The notes: generated from the sequence alone by a model not told the origin. Positions 1 to 8,497 are shown, counted from the first letter of the stretch. The stretch is DNA of 47,933 bases from JADJWR01 sp964509545 (GCA_964509545.1 CAZDXQ010000026.1:1-47933); one strand, 5' to 3'. A program made the numbers and translations.

Positions 1-27
1 TGGGTTCGAATCCCATCGGCCACCCCA
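1..27 (+). tRNA. tRNA-His, 3' end only (cut by window edge)
   Basis: The first 27 bases are the T-arm and 3' acceptor strand of a tRNA. The loop TTCGAAT (5-11) sits between TGGG (1-4) and CCCAT (12-16), followed by the acceptor strand CGGCCAC (17-23), base 73 = C (24) and an encoded CCA (25-27). A C at position 73 together with this T-arm is the signature of bacterial tRNA-His, where C73 pairs with the extra G(-1). The anticodon lies outside the window, so identity rests on these features and on close resemblance to the E. coli tRNA-His 3' end as I know it. greB starts 19 bases downstream. Confidence 0.8.
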
Positions 28-46
28 TCGATCTTGTTCGATTCCG

Positions 47-598
47 ATGAGTAAGGCGTTCGTCAGGGAAGCCGACGTCGACGATGACGACGACGTCGCC
101 GCGCCCGAGATCCCGGCAGGCAGCAAGAACTACATCACGCCGGCGGGCCATCAGCGGCTGAAGGACGAACTGCTGCATCTGCTGAACGTGGAACGCCCGG
201 AGATCGTGCGCACCGTCTCCTGGGCGGCCTCCAACGGCGACCGGTCCGAGAACGGCGACTACATCTACGGGAAGAAGCGACTGCGCGAGATCGACCGGCG
301 CATCCGCTTCCTGACCAAGCGGCTCGACGCGGCCGAGGTCGTCGACCCGGCCACGCGCCCCCCGACCGACCAGGTCTTCTTCGGCGCGACGGTACGTTAT
401 GCCGACGGCGCCGGCCGCGAGCACGAGATCACGATCGTCGGCATCGACGAGGTCGATCCGGCGCGCGGCCGTGTCAGCTGGATCTCGCCGATCGCCCGTG
501 CCGTCACGCGCGCACGCGAGGGCGACAGCGTGTCGTTGCGCACTCCGGCAGGCATCGAGACGCTCGAAATCCTCGACGTGCGCTACAACGGCGCCTGA
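47..598 (+). CDS. greB: Transcription elongation factor GreB
   Basis: GreB binds the secondary channel of RNA polymerase and stimulates cleavage of backtracked transcripts. The 183-residue protein has an N-terminal coiled coil (about 28-100) starting NYITPAGHQRLKDE and a C-terminal FKBP-like globular domain. The finger tip reads NGDRSENGDY, with acidic D65 and E68 at the positions that hold the catalytic Mg2+. The following NGDYIYGKKRLREID is typical of GreB rather than GreA. An acidic, probably disordered N-terminal tail (residues 9-16) precedes the coiled coil. The ATG at 47 has no recognisable Shine-Dalgarno sequence and lies 19 bases after the tRNA-His CCA. The gene converges on spoT, with only 7 bases between the stop codons. 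Confidence 0.95.
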   Translation: MSKAFVREADVDDDDDVAAPEIPAGSKNYITPAGHQRLKDELLHLLNVERPEIVRTVSWAASNGDRSENGDYIYGKKRLREIDRRIRFLTKRLDAAEVVDPATRPPTDQVFFGATVRYADGAGREHEITIVGIDEVDPARGRVSWISPIARAVTRAREGDSVSLRTPAGIETLEILDVRYNGA

Positions 599-605
599 GG
601 ACTGC

Positions 606-2936
606 CTAGTCGACGTTCCTGTCGCCGGTCTTTTCACCCGGCTTGGCGCGCGACACGCGCGAGACCTGAGGTACCCGCCGCAACATGCGCATCACCCGCG
701 CCAGGTGGCGGCGGTCGCGCACCTGCAGCTTGAAGTTGATCTGCGCCTGCTCGGCATTCTCGTCGTCCATGTTGACGTTCAGTATGTTCGAGTCGGCCTC
801 GGCGATCGCCACAGCGATGCGCGCCAGTGTGCCGCGCTCGTTGGCCGCGGTCACCGACAGCTTGGCGCCGAACGCGCCGGAGGCGTCCTCGGCCCACTGC
901 AGGTCGATCCATCGCTCCGGATCGGCGCGGCGGCCGCGGCCGGCGATCGGACAGTCGGTCTGGTGCACCGCCAGGCCCTGGTCCTTGCGCATGTGGCCGA
1001 CGATCGTGTCGCCGGGAATCGGGCTGCAGCAGCTGCTCGTCTGCAGTGCCATCCCTTCGGTGCCACGAATGATCACCGGCCCGGCGGCGGCAAAGGCCGC
1101 GCGGCTGGTCTCGGTGATCGCCTCGCCCGGCGCCGCCTCGACCGCAGGCGCGCCGAGCATCAGCTGCCGTGCAACGACCGCCGCCAGGCGGCGGCCGAGG
1201 CCGATGTCGGCAAGGATCTCGTCGCGGTCCTTGGCCTGCGCATCGCGGACGATCACCTCCCAGCGCTCGGCCGGGACGTCGGCCAGCGTTACGCCGAGCT
1301 GGCGCGCCGACTGGCTGAGCAGCCGCTCGCCGAGTTCGACCGATTCCTCGCGCTTGATCGTGCGCAGGAAGTGGCGGATCTCGGCGCGCGCCTTGCCGGT
1401 GCGCACGAAGGTCAGCCAGTTGGGATTCGGACGTGCTACCGGGCCGGTCACGACCTCGACCACGTCGCCGTTCTTCAATTCACTGCGCAGCGGCTGGATT
1501 TCGCCGTTGATCCGCGCGGCCACGCAGCGGTTGCCGACGTCGGTGTGGATGCTGTAGGCGAAGTCCACCGGCGTGGCGCCGCGCGGCATCGACACGATCT
1601 TGCCCTTCGGGGTGAAGACATAGACCTTGTCGGGGAAGAGGTCGACCTTGATGTTCTCCATCAGTTCGACCGAATCGCCGGACTGCTGCTGGATTTCGAG
1701 CAGCGACTGCAGCCACTGGTGAGTCCTCGACTGCAGTTCGGTCAGGCTGGTGTCGTCGGTCTTGTACAACCAGTGCGCCGCGACCCCGGATTCGGCGACC
1801 CGGTGCATCTCCTGCGTGCGGATCTGGAATTCGACCGGCGTGCCGTACGGCCCGAGCAGCGTTGTGTGCAGCGACTGGTAACCGTTCAGCTTCGGGATGG
1901 CGATGTAGTCCTTGAACTTGCCGGGCACCGGCTTGTACAGCGCGTGCAGCGCGCCGAGCGTCAGGTAGCAGTCCTGCCGCGTCGGCACGACGATGCGGAA
2001 GCCGTAGATGTCGAGTACCTGCGAGAACGACAGGCTCTTCTCGACCATCTTGCGGTAGATGCCGAAGATCGTCTTTTCGCGGCCCTGGATGTCGGCCTTG
2101 AGCTTCGCCGCGGCGAGCGCGCGGCGCACCGATTCGTGGATCTTGCCCAGCACCTCGCGCCGGTTGCCGCGTGCCGCCAGCACGGCCTTGGCGAGCACGC
2201 GATAGCGCAGCGGGTGGATGCGGGCGAAGCTCTGCTCCTGCAGTTCCCGGTAGATGGCATTCAGGCCCAGCCGGTGCGCGATCGGCGCGTAGATCTCCAG
2301 CGTTTCGCGGGCGATGCGGCGCTGCTTTTCCGGCGCCATCGCCTCGAGCGTGCGCACGTTGTGCAGCCGGTCGGCGAGCTTGATCAGGATGACGCGCACG
2401 TCGCGCCCCATCGCCAGCAGCATCTTGCGGAAGCTCTCCGCCTGCGCCTCCTCGTTCGAGTCGAAGCGCAGCCGGTCGAGCTTGGAGACACCGTCGACCA
2501 GTTCGGCGACCACCGGCCCGAAGCGCTCGGCCATCTCCTGCTTGCGAACGCCGGAGTCTTCCAGGACATCGTGCATCAGCGCGGCCTGGATCGCTGCCGA
2601 GTCGAGCTTCCATTCGGCCAGCAGTTCGGCGACCGCGACCGGATGGGTGATGTACGGCTCGCCGCTCTTGCGGAACTGGCCGAGGTGGGCTGCGTCGGCG
2701 AAGCGGAACGCCTCCTTGATGCGGGCGATCTCGGACGAGGGCAGGTACTTCTTGAGGCGGTCGGTCAGCTGAGCAAAGCTGACCACCGACGGCGGCGGTG
2801 GTGCGGCAGGGCCGGAGCGCCAGACGGCTGCGCCCGCCTTGCGCAGCACTTCGGCCGCACGACGCGCCAGGACCGACGGCGAATAGTCCGCCGGCAGGTC
2901 AGGCGTCAGTGGCGTCGTGCGTTGCGAACCGGGCAT
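606..2936 (-). CDS. spoT: Bifunctional (p)ppGpp synthetase/hydrolase SpoT
   Basis: SpoT makes and degrades (p)ppGpp, the stringent-response alarmone. Domains in order: an N-terminal extension of about 50 residues compared with E. coli SpoT, the HD hydrolase domain with an intact HDVLED motif (122-127), the RelA/SpoT synthetase domain, a TGS domain (about 435-500) and a C-terminal ACT domain. In the synthetase the charge motif before DYIAIPKLNGYQSLHT is KFKD (about 340-343). That is the basic type of bifunctional Rel/SpoT enzymes, not the acidic ExDD of RelA, so both activities are likely. I chose the ATG at 2936; a TTG two codons upstream is also open. It is the last gene of the minus-strand group yicC-gmk-rpoZ-spoT. 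Confidence 0.95.
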   Translation of the reverse strand: MPGSQRTTPLTPDLPADYSPSVLARRAAEVLRKAGAAVWRSGPAAPPPPSVVSFAQLTDRLKKYLPSSEIARIKEAFRFADAAHLGQFRKSGEPYITHPVAVAELLAEWKLDSAAIQAALMHDVLEDSGVRKQEMAERFGPVVAELVDGVSKLDRLRFDSNEEAQAESFRKMLLAMGRDVRVILIKLADRLHNVRTLEAMAPEKQRRIARETLEIYAPIAHRLGLNAIYRELQEQSFARIHPLRYRVLAKAVLAARGNRREVLGKIHESVRRALAAAKLKADIQGREKTIFGIYRKMVEKSLSFSQVLDIYGFRIVVPTRQDCYLTLGALHALYKPVPGKFKDYIAIPKLNGYQSLHTTLLGPYGTPVEFQIRTQEMHRVAESGVAAHWLYKTDDTSLTELQSRTHQWLQSLLEIQQQSGDSVELMENIKVDLFPDKVYVFTPKGKIVSMPRGATPVDFAYSIHTDVGNRCVAARINGEIQPLRSELKNGDVVEVVTGPVARPNPNWLTFVRTGKARAEIRHFLRTIKREESVELGERLLSQSARQLGVTLADVPAERWEVIVRDAQAKDRDEILADIGLGRRLAAVVARQLMLGAPAVEAAPGEAITETSRAAFAAAGPVIIRGTEGMALQTSSCCSPIPGDTIVGHMRKDQGLAVHQTDCPIAGRGRRADPERWIDLQWAEDASGAFGAKLSVTAANERGTLARIAVAIAEADSNILNVNMDDENAEQAQINFKLQVRDRRHLARVMRMLRRVPQVSRVSRAKPGEKTGDRNVD

Positions 2937-3000
2937 CGGCAACAGACCAAAACACTACCGTAACTCGGCCACCAGGCGCGCGCAATGCATCGCCCGAGGC

Positions 3001-3014
3001 CTACTGATCAGTAG
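3001..3014. repeat. Perfect 14-base palindrome between spoT and rpoZ
   Basis: CTACTGATCAGTAG is its own reverse complement. GATCAG also recurs directly 9 bases later (3006-3011 and 3015-3020). It lies in the 145-base gap between the rpoZ stop and the spoT start. Its 7-base half-sites could bind a dimeric regulator, or it may be chance; no regulator is suggested by the neighbours. Confidence 0.35.
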
Positions 3015-3081
3015 ATCAGCGCCGCGGCCCGACGTTCCCCGGGACTGCGGAATCCCGGTGGTCGCGAATCCGACCCCGCCG

Positions 3082-3285
3082 TCAGGTCGGGACCTTGCGC
3101 AGCATTTCGATGCCGACTTTCTGCGCTGCGATCTCGCGCAGCGCCGCCACCGGCGGCTTGTCCTTGACGTCCAGCTTCGGGGTATGCCCCTGCGCCAGCT
3201 GGCGGGCGCGATACGCGGCGGCCAGGGCCAGCTGGAATCGGTTGGGAATGTGTTTCAGGCAATCTTCGACGGTGATGCGAGCCAT
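3082..3285 (-). CDS. rpoZ: RNA polymerase omega subunit
   Basis: Omega helps assemble RNA polymerase by chaperoning the beta-prime subunit and forms part of a ppGpp-binding site in proteobacteria. The 67-residue product starts MARITVEDCLKHIPNRFQL, the standard omega N-terminus, and continues with an AAAYRARQLAQG helix. The ATG at 3285 is chosen over one 10 codons upstream because GGGAG lies just before it and the family starts here. It lies between gmk and spoT, the widespread proteobacterial order, which places omega next to the alarmone synthetase whose product acts partly through it. Confidence 0.95.
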   Translation of the reverse strand: MARITVEDCLKHIPNRFQLALAAAYRARQLAQGHTPKLDVKDKPPVAALREIAAQKVGIEMLRKVPT

Positions 3286-3358
3286 CGGGTGCTCCCGTGC
3301 TTTGCTGCCGCTCATTCTATCCGAGCGCGGCCGCTCGGTAGGCCGGCCGCTGGCGCCT

Positions 3359-3994
3359 TCAGCTCAGGCCGAACTGGGCGAACAGCGGCCGGTGGCGCGC
3401 CGCCTGGATGGCGTAGCGCAGCCGCGTGGCGGTGACGATCGCGCACAACTGCTCGAGCGCATCTTCGAATTTCTCGTTGATGACGACGAACTCGAACTCG
3501 GGCGCATGGGCGATTTCGCTGCCGGCAGCGAGCAGGCGACGCGTGATGACCTGCGCCGAATCCTGGCCGCGCTTGTGCAGCCGCGCCTCGAGCGCGTCGA
3601 TCGACGGCGGCAGGATGAAGATGCCGACGGCGTGCGGGAACGCGCCCTTGACCTGCCGGGCGCCCTGCCAGTCGATCTCGAGCAGCACGTCGCGGCCCGC
3701 GCGCAGGCGCTGTTCGATCCAGGTGCGCGACGTGCCGTAATAATGCCCATGCACTTCAGCGTATTCGAGGAACTCGCCGCGGGCGCGGCGGGCGAGGAAG
3801 TCGTCCGTATCGGTGAAGTGGTACTCGCGTCCCTGCGTCTCCCCCGGCCGCGGCGCGCGCGTGGTGAACGAGATCGACAGCTCGATGTCCGCGTCGCGCG
3901 CCAGCAGCGCGTTGACCAGCGTCGATTTGCCCGCGCCCGAAGGCGCGACCACCATGAAGATGCTGCCCGCGGGGCGGTCGGTGGCGGCGTTCAT
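3359..3994 (-). CDS. gmk: Guanylate kinase
   Basis: Guanylate kinase transfers a phosphate from ATP to GMP, an essential step in GTP and ppGpp precursor supply. The 211-residue protein has the Walker A loop APSGAGKS (18-25) and the GMP-binding segment FTTRAPRPGE (43-52) followed by GREYHF. A lid region and the conserved DVLLEIDWQGARQVK stretch follow. Length is normal for the family. It lies 16 bases downstream of yicC on the same strand and is probably co-transcribed with it and with rpoZ. Confidence 0.96.
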   Translation of the reverse strand: MNAATDRPAGSIFMVVAPSGAGKSTLVNALLARDADIELSISFTTRAPRPGETQGREYHFTDTDDFLARRARGEFLEYAEVHGHYYGTSRTWIEQRLRAGRDVLLEIDWQGARQVKGAFPHAVGIFILPPSIDALEARLHKRGQDSAQVITRRLLAAGSEIAHAPEFEFVVINEKFEDALEQLCAIVTATRLRYAIQAARHRPLFAQFGLS

Positions 3995-4010
3995 CGCTTG
4001 GCGTCGCAGG

Positions 4011-4913
4011 TCATTCGAGATTCTGCACCTGTTCGCGCATCTGCTCGATCAGCAGCTTCAGTTCGATCGCCGACTGCGCCAGGTCGATGGCGGTCGCCTT
4101 CGAACCGAGGGTGTTGGCCTCGCGGTTCAGTTCCTGCATCAGGAAGTCGAGCCTGCGGCCGACCGCTCCGCCGGCGTCGAGCACGCGCCGGACCTCGGCC
4201 ACGTGCGTGGCCAGCCGGCTCAGTTCCTCGTCGACATCGGCGCGCAGGCCGTACAGCGTCACCTCCTGGCGGATGCGTTCGGCCACTTCGTCGCGCGTCA
4301 GGGAGGAGGCCGACGACAGGGAGGCGCCGAGCGCCTGGTTCAGCCTGTCGGTCAGCTTGCGCTCGACGGCGGCACGCAGTTCGGGCAGGCGCTCGCGCAG
4401 CCGGCCGACAATGGTATCGATCGCGTCGCAGCGGTGGCGCAGGCCGGCGGCGAGCGCCGCGCCCTCGCGGGTCCGGCTTTCCTGCAGACGCTTGAGTGAC
4501 TCCTCCACCGCCGCCAGGACGGCCGCGCGCAGCGCGTCGGCGTCCAGTGCAGGGGTCTCCAGGACGCCGGGCCAGGCCAGCACGTCGGCCAGCGACAGCG
4601 GCGCCGCCTGCGGCAGCGCCCGCTGCGCCTCGGCCGCGAGCCGTTGCAGGGCGGAGACCGCCGACGGATTCAGCCGCGCCGTATCGGCCGCTGCCGCGCG
4701 CTGCAGGCTCAGCCGGCACTCGACCTTGCCGCGCGCCAGCCGCGCGGCGATGGCTTCGCGGATCTGCGGCTCGACGGCGCGCAGGTCATCGGCGATCTTC
4801 AGCGTCAGGTCGAGGAAGCGGGAATTGACCGAGCGGATCTCGATCGTCGCCTGGCCCAGCGGCGTGGCGAACGAGGCGCCGGCGAAGCCGGTCATGCTGG
4901 CGGGGGCGGGCAT
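4011..4913 (-). CDS. yicC: YicC-family endoribonuclease
   Basis: This 300-residue protein starts MPAPASMTGFAGASFATPLG, matching the SMTGFG-type opening of the YicC family, and carries the EIRSVNSRFLDLTLKI segment typical of its N-terminal domain. The C-terminal DUF1732 half ends in the usual ANTLGSKATA and ELKLLIEQMREQVQNLE run. YicC proteins are reported endoribonucleases involved in small-RNA turnover and stress. The gene heads the minus-strand group yicC-gmk-rpoZ-spoT and diverges from the kinase gene at 5041. The 127-base gap between them must hold both promoters. Confidence 0.93.
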   Translation of the reverse strand: MPAPASMTGFAGASFATPLGQATIEIRSVNSRFLDLTLKIADDLRAVEPQIREAIAARLARGKVECRLSLQRAAAADTARLNPSAVSALQRLAAEAQRALPQAAPLSLADVLAWPGVLETPALDADALRAAVLAAVEESLKRLQESRTREGAALAAGLRHRCDAIDTIVGRLRERLPELRAAVERKLTDRLNQALGASLSSASSLTRDEVAERIRQEVTLYGLRADVDEELSRLATHVAEVRRVLDAGGAVGRRLDFLMQELNREANTLGSKATAIDLAQSAIELKLLIEQMREQVQNLE

Positions 4914-5040
4914 GGACAGTCGGGCGGACTCGGATTTTCAGATGAAGGTGACGATCCCGCTTTTGCACGGCGCTTGGCTAGAATCAGCCGGTCTTGATCA
5001 ACGGCCGGCACCGAACCGCTGGCGCCATCGATCGTCACTC

Positions 5041-6036
5041 ATGGCGGCGCAGACCAACGCAGCTTTGCCCGAAGGCCTGGAGGTCGGCGGGTACCGAATT
5101 GTAAAGAAGATCTCCAGCGGCGGATTCTCGATCGTTTATCTGGCCACCGACGAGCACGGGCATTCGGTGGCCATCAAGGAGTACATGCCGGCGGCGCTGG
5201 CGCAGCGCAAGAGCGGCGAGCTGGCGCCGCTGGTCTCGCCGGAACACCTGAATACCTATCGCATCGGCCTGAAGTGCTTCTTCGAGGAAGGCCGGGCCCT
5301 GGCTTCCATTTATCACCCGAACATCGTTCGCGTGCTGAACTTCTTCCGCGCCAACGACACCGTGTACATGGTGATGCACTACGAGTCGGGCCGCTCGCTG
5401 CAGGAGCATATCGTCCGCAATCGCAGCAAGGAGCAGAAGGACGTCCTGTCCGAACGCTTCGTCCGCCGCGTCTTCACGCAGGTGATGAACGGGCTGCGCG
5501 AGGTGCACTCGAACCGGCTGCTGCACCTCGACGTGAAGCCGGCAAACATCTACCTGCGCATGGACGGAACGCCGATCCTGCTCGACTTCGGCGCCGCCCG
5601 GCAGACACTGCAGCGCGACATCAGCAAGACGTATCCGATGTACACGCCGGGATTCGCACCGCCCGAACTGTACAAGCGCGACGCCGAACTCGGCCCCTGG
5701 ACCGACGTCTACAGCATCGGCGCCTGCATCTACGCCTGCATGTCGGGCATGCCGCCGCAGGAGTCGGACCAGCGGCTGAAGGACGACAAGATGCCGAACG
5801 CGCTGCGCGCCTTCCGCGGCCTGTATTCGGCGGAGCTGATCGCGATGGTCGACCGCTGCCTGCGCCTGAACTCGCTGGAGCGGCCGCAGACGGTCTACGC
5901 GGTGCAGAAGGAACTGCTCAACAACGTGCCGGAACAGCCGGAGTTTTCCTTCTTCGAGCGCACCGGCGCCCGCGTGCGTAACATCCAGGACAAGGTGTCG
6001 CGCTTCATGAAGGATCACAACATCACGTGGTTCTGA
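5041..6036 (+). CDS. Eukaryotic-type serine/threonine protein kinase
   Basis: This is a soluble 331-residue kinase that would phosphorylate Ser/Thr residues on unknown cytoplasmic targets. Visible motifs: glycine loop SSGGFSIVY (25-33), the ATP-binding lysine in VAIKEYMP (K46), the catalytic loop HLDVKPAN (162-169, with HLD in place of the usual HRD), the metal-binding DFG (182-184) and an APPELYK version of the APE motif. The tail of about 40 residues has no membrane segment, unlike PknB-type kinases. The ATG at 5041 is used because the glycine loop follows at a normal distance. A TAGAAT box at 4979-4984 may be its -10, with no good -35. The PP2C phosphatase downstream is the probable partner. 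Confidence 0.9.
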   Translation: MAAQTNAALPEGLEVGGYRIVKKISSGGFSIVYLATDEHGHSVAIKEYMPAALAQRKSGELAPLVSPEHLNTYRIGLKCFFEEGRALASIYHPNIVRVLNFFRANDTVYMVMHYESGRSLQEHIVRNRSKEQKDVLSERFVRRVFTQVMNGLREVHSNRLLHLDVKPANIYLRMDGTPILLDFGAARQTLQRDISKTYPMYTPGFAPPELYKRDAELGPWTDVYSIGACIYACMSGMPPQESDQRLKDDKMPNALRAFRGLYSAELIAMVDRCLRLNSLERPQTVYAVQKELLNNVPEQPEFSFFERTGARVRNIQDKVSRFMKDHNITWF

Positions 6037-6040
6037 GCGC

Positions 6041-6115
6041 CCCCAGGGCCGGGCTGCGCCCGGCCCGCCCCCCGCGGGGGTCAAGGAAACCTGGGGTGGC
6101 CCGGCGTTTCCTTGA
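6041..6115. repeat. Intergenic palindromic repeat, copy A
   Basis: Three stems lie in a row between the kinase and phosphatase genes. GGGCCGGGC/GCCCGGCCC (6046-6054 and 6058-6066) has a TGC loop. The 12-base palindrome CCCCCGCGGGGG follows (6069-6080). Then TCAAGGAAAC/GTTTCCTTGA (6081-6090 and 6106-6115) encloses the core CTGGGGTGGCCCGGC. The core and the C/G-tract resemble the element at 38552-38601, while the 10-base outer arms are unrelated in sequence. No run of T follows, so it is not a classic terminator, but it could attenuate or stabilise the kinase/phosphatase transcript. Confidence 0.6.
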
Positions 6116-6206
6116 GAGGGCGGTGACGCCCGTTGCCGCGGGCCGCGAAGGACCGTCGCCACAACCGGCGCGCGTGCGTGCGCGCTGCAGCCAAGGCCGC
6201 TGAGCA

Positions 6207-7148
6207 ATGCGTTTCGCCGTCTATCAGGAAAGCCGAAAAGGCGGTCGCCAGGTCAACCAGGACCGCATGGGCTACCTGTACACGCGCAAGTCGCTGCTGA
6301 TGATGGTGGCCGACGGCATGGGCGGGCACGCGCGCGGCGAAGTCGCCGCCGAGATCACGCTGCAGACGATGGCGGCGATCTATCAGCGCGATGCCAAGCC
6401 GATGCTGCCCGACCCGGCGGGCTTCATCGAGCAGTCGGTGCAGGCGGCCCACCGCGAACTGCATCGCTACCGTGCCGAGAACCGCCTGCCGGAGGCACCG
6501 CGCACGACGCTCGTGGCCTGCGTCGTGCAGGAAGGCATCGCCACCTGGGCCCACGTTGGCGATTCGCGCCTGTATCTGCTGCGCGGCGGCCAGATCGCCT
6601 ACCGCACCTTCGATCATTCGCGTGTCCATCATTTGGTCTCCTCCGGACTGATCCGGCCGGAGGACGCGAAAGACCACCCCGAGCGCAACCGCATCTTCAA
6701 CTGCATCGGTGCCTACGTCTTGCCCAATGTCGAGATCGCGCACCGGGTGGCGCTGCGCGCCGGCGACACGCTGCTGCTGTGCACCGACGGCCTGTGGGGA
6801 GGACTGTCCGATCGCGACATCGCCGATGCCTTCGGCCGGGCAACGGTCATGCGCGCGGTGCCGGAGCTGATGAACAAGGCGATCACGGAAGGTGGGCCAG
6901 AGCCCGACAACTGCACGGCGATCGCGATGAGCTGGGCCGGCAGCGAGGCGATGGACATGATCCCGCCGACCGAGGTGCCAGTGTCGACCCTGGTAATTCC
7001 GGAAGGATCGATCGCCTCGACGGTGCAGATGCCGCGGCCGGGCGAGGCGCCCGGCGAGGAGCCGCTGACCGAGCAGCAGATCGAGGAAGCGGTGGCGGAG
7101 ATCCAGCGCGCGATCCAGCGCTCGAGCAAGCTGATCCAGGGCAAATGA
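6207..7148 (+). CDS. PP2C-family serine/threonine phosphatase
   Basis: This metal-dependent phosphatase is the probable antagonist of the kinase encoded just upstream. The 313-residue protein shows the PP2C motifs in order: NQDR (17-20), VADGMGGHARGE (34-45) with the metal-binding Asp36, HVGDSRLY (115-122) and TDGLWG (192-197), then PDNCTAIAM near residue 235. The catalytic fold ends near residue 245. The last 70 residues (from about IPPTEVPVSTLVIPEG) form an extension rich in Pro and Glu that I cannot assign. The stop overlaps the rph start (ATGA), so phosphatase and RNase PH are translationally linked. This kinase-phosphatase-rph order is familiar in betaproteobacteria. Confidence 0.92.
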   Translation: MRFAVYQESRKGGRQVNQDRMGYLYTRKSLLMMVADGMGGHARGEVAAEITLQTMAAIYQRDAKPMLPDPAGFIEQSVQAAHRELHRYRAENRLPEAPRTTLVACVVQEGIATWAHVGDSRLYLLRGGQIAYRTFDHSRVHHLVSSGLIRPEDAKDHPERNRIFNCIGAYVLPNVEIAHRVALRAGDTLLLCTDGLWGGLSDRDIADAFGRATVMRAVPELMNKAITEGGPEPDNCTAIAMSWAGSEAMDMIPPTEVPVSTLVIPEGSIASTVQMPRPGEAPGEEPLTEQQIEEAVAEIQRAIQRSSKLIQGK

Positions 7149-7873
7149 GCGGTGAACGCGCGTTCGGCCGCGCCGCCGGCGCGCTGCGCCCGGTGCGCAT
7201 CGAGCGCGGCTACGCCCGCTACGCGGAAGGTTCGGCGCTGATCGAATTCGGCGACACGCGCGTGCTGTGCACCGCTTCCGTCGAGAGCCGCGTGCCGCCG
7301 TTTCTGCAGGGCAAGGGGCAGGGTTGGCTGACCGCGGAATACGGCATGCTGCCGCGTTCGACGCACACGCGCACCGAGCGCGAAGCGGCGCGGGGTCGGC
7401 AGAGCGGGCGCACGCTCGAGATCCAGCGCCTGATCGGGCGCAGCCTGCGCGCGGTGGTCGATCTGGCAAGGCTGGGCGAGCGCACGCTGCAGATCGATTG
7501 TGACGTGCTGCAGGCCGACGGCGGCACGCGGACCGCGTCGATCACCGGCGCCTTCGTCGCCGCCTACGACGCGCTGCGCGGCCTGCGCGACCGCGGCCTG
7601 ATCGAGGAACTGCCGGTGCGCGACTTCGTCGCCGCGGTGTCGGTCGGCATGCACGAGGGCCGGATTCTCGTCGATCTCGACTATGCCGAGGACTCGACCT
7701 GCGAAACAGACATGAACGTGGTGATGACCGGGGCCGGGCGCTTCATCGAGGTGCAGGGCACCGCCGAGGGTGCGCCGTTCACGCAGGCGGAACTGGACGC
7801 CATGCTGGCCGCCGCGCGCGGCGGGATCGGCGAACTGGTGACCCGGCAGCGGGCGGCGCTCGGGACCGGCTGA
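7145..7873 (+). CDS. rph: Ribonuclease PH
   Basis: RNase PH is a phosphorolytic 3'-5' exoribonuclease that trims tRNA 3' ends and degrades structured RNA, acting as a hexamer. The 242-residue protein has the family hallmarks: an IERGYARYAEGSALIEFGDT start of the fold, TEYGMLPR-like TAEYGMLPRST, RTEREAARGRQSGRTLEIQ, QIDCDVLQADGGTRTASITG and the GTAEGAPF segment. Length matches the family (about 238-245). Its ATG overlaps the phosphatase stop, giving tight coupling. The rph-rdgB-hemW order that follows is common in betaproteobacteria. Confidence 0.96.
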   Translation: MSGERAFGRAAGALRPVRIERGYARYAEGSALIEFGDTRVLCTASVESRVPPFLQGKGQGWLTAEYGMLPRSTHTRTEREAARGRQSGRTLEIQRLIGRSLRAVVDLARLGERTLQIDCDVLQADGGTRTASITGAFVAAYDALRGLRDRGLIEELPVRDFVAAVSVGMHEGRILVDLDYAEDSTCETDMNVVMTGAGRFIEVQGTAEGAPFTQAELDAMLAAARGGIGELVTRQRAALGTG

Positions 7874-7897
7874 TCGGCGCCGCCGGGCGGCAGCAGC

Positions 7898-8497
7898 GTG
7901 CGCAGACTCGTTCTCGCCTCCGACAACCGCGGCAAGCTGCGCGAGTTCGCGGCGCTGTTGGCACCGTTGGCGATCGATCTCGTGCCGCAGGGCAGTCTGG
8001 GCGTGCAAGCGGCTGAGGAACCGCACCCGACCTTCGTCGAGAACGCGCTGGCCAAGGCGCGTCATGCCGCCGCCGCCACCGGGCTGCCGGCGCTCGCCGA
8101 CGATTCGGGCCTGTGCTGCGTGGCGTTGGGCGGCGCGCCGGGAGTGCGCTCGGCTCGCTTTGCCGGCGAAAACGCCAGCGACGCCGAAAACAACGCGGCG
8201 CTGGTGAGGGCACTGTCCTCGGCTGCCGACCGGCGCGGGCACTACACCTGCGTGCTGGTGGCGGTGCGTAGCGCCGCCGATCCCGAGCCGCTGATCTGCG
8301 ACGCGCGCTGGAGCGGCGAGGTCGTCGACGCGCCGCGGGGCCGCCATGGCTTCGGCTACGACCCGCATTTCTGGCTGCGCGAGCACGGCTGTACCGCGGC
8401 CGAACTCGCGCCCGAGGTCAAGAATCGCGTGAGCCACCGCGGCATGGCCTTGCGCGATCTCGCCCGGCGCATGGCCGCGGACTGGGACTGGAGGTGA
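7898..8497 (+). CDS. rdgB: Non-canonical purine NTP pyrophosphatase RdgB/HAM1
   Basis: RdgB hydrolyses ITP, dITP and XTP to monophosphates and keeps deaminated purines out of DNA and RNA. The 199-residue protein opens RRLVLASDNRGKLREF, the S/T-x-N-x-x-K nucleotide-binding motif, followed by FVENALAKARHA, ALADDSGL and GFGYDPHFW, all standard for the family. The start is a GTG at 7898; the SDN motif lies at residues 8-10, as expected, so no longer form is needed. The stop overlaps the hemW start by one base. Confidence 0.95.
   Translation: MRRLVLASDNRGKLREFAALLAPLAIDLVPQGSLGVQAAEEPHPTFVENALAKARHAAAATGLPALADDSGLCCVALGGAPGVRSARFAGENASDAENNAALVRALSSAADRRGHYTCVLVAVRSAADPEPLICDARWSGEVVDAPRGRHGFGYDPHFWLREHGCTAAELAPEVKNRVSHRGMALRDLARRMAADWDWR

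Noticed and set aside
399..2963. A plus-strand open frame of over 850 codons opposite spoT
   Set aside because: spoT on the minus strand has full domain support; the plus frame is Arg/Ala/His-rich with no recognisable domain.
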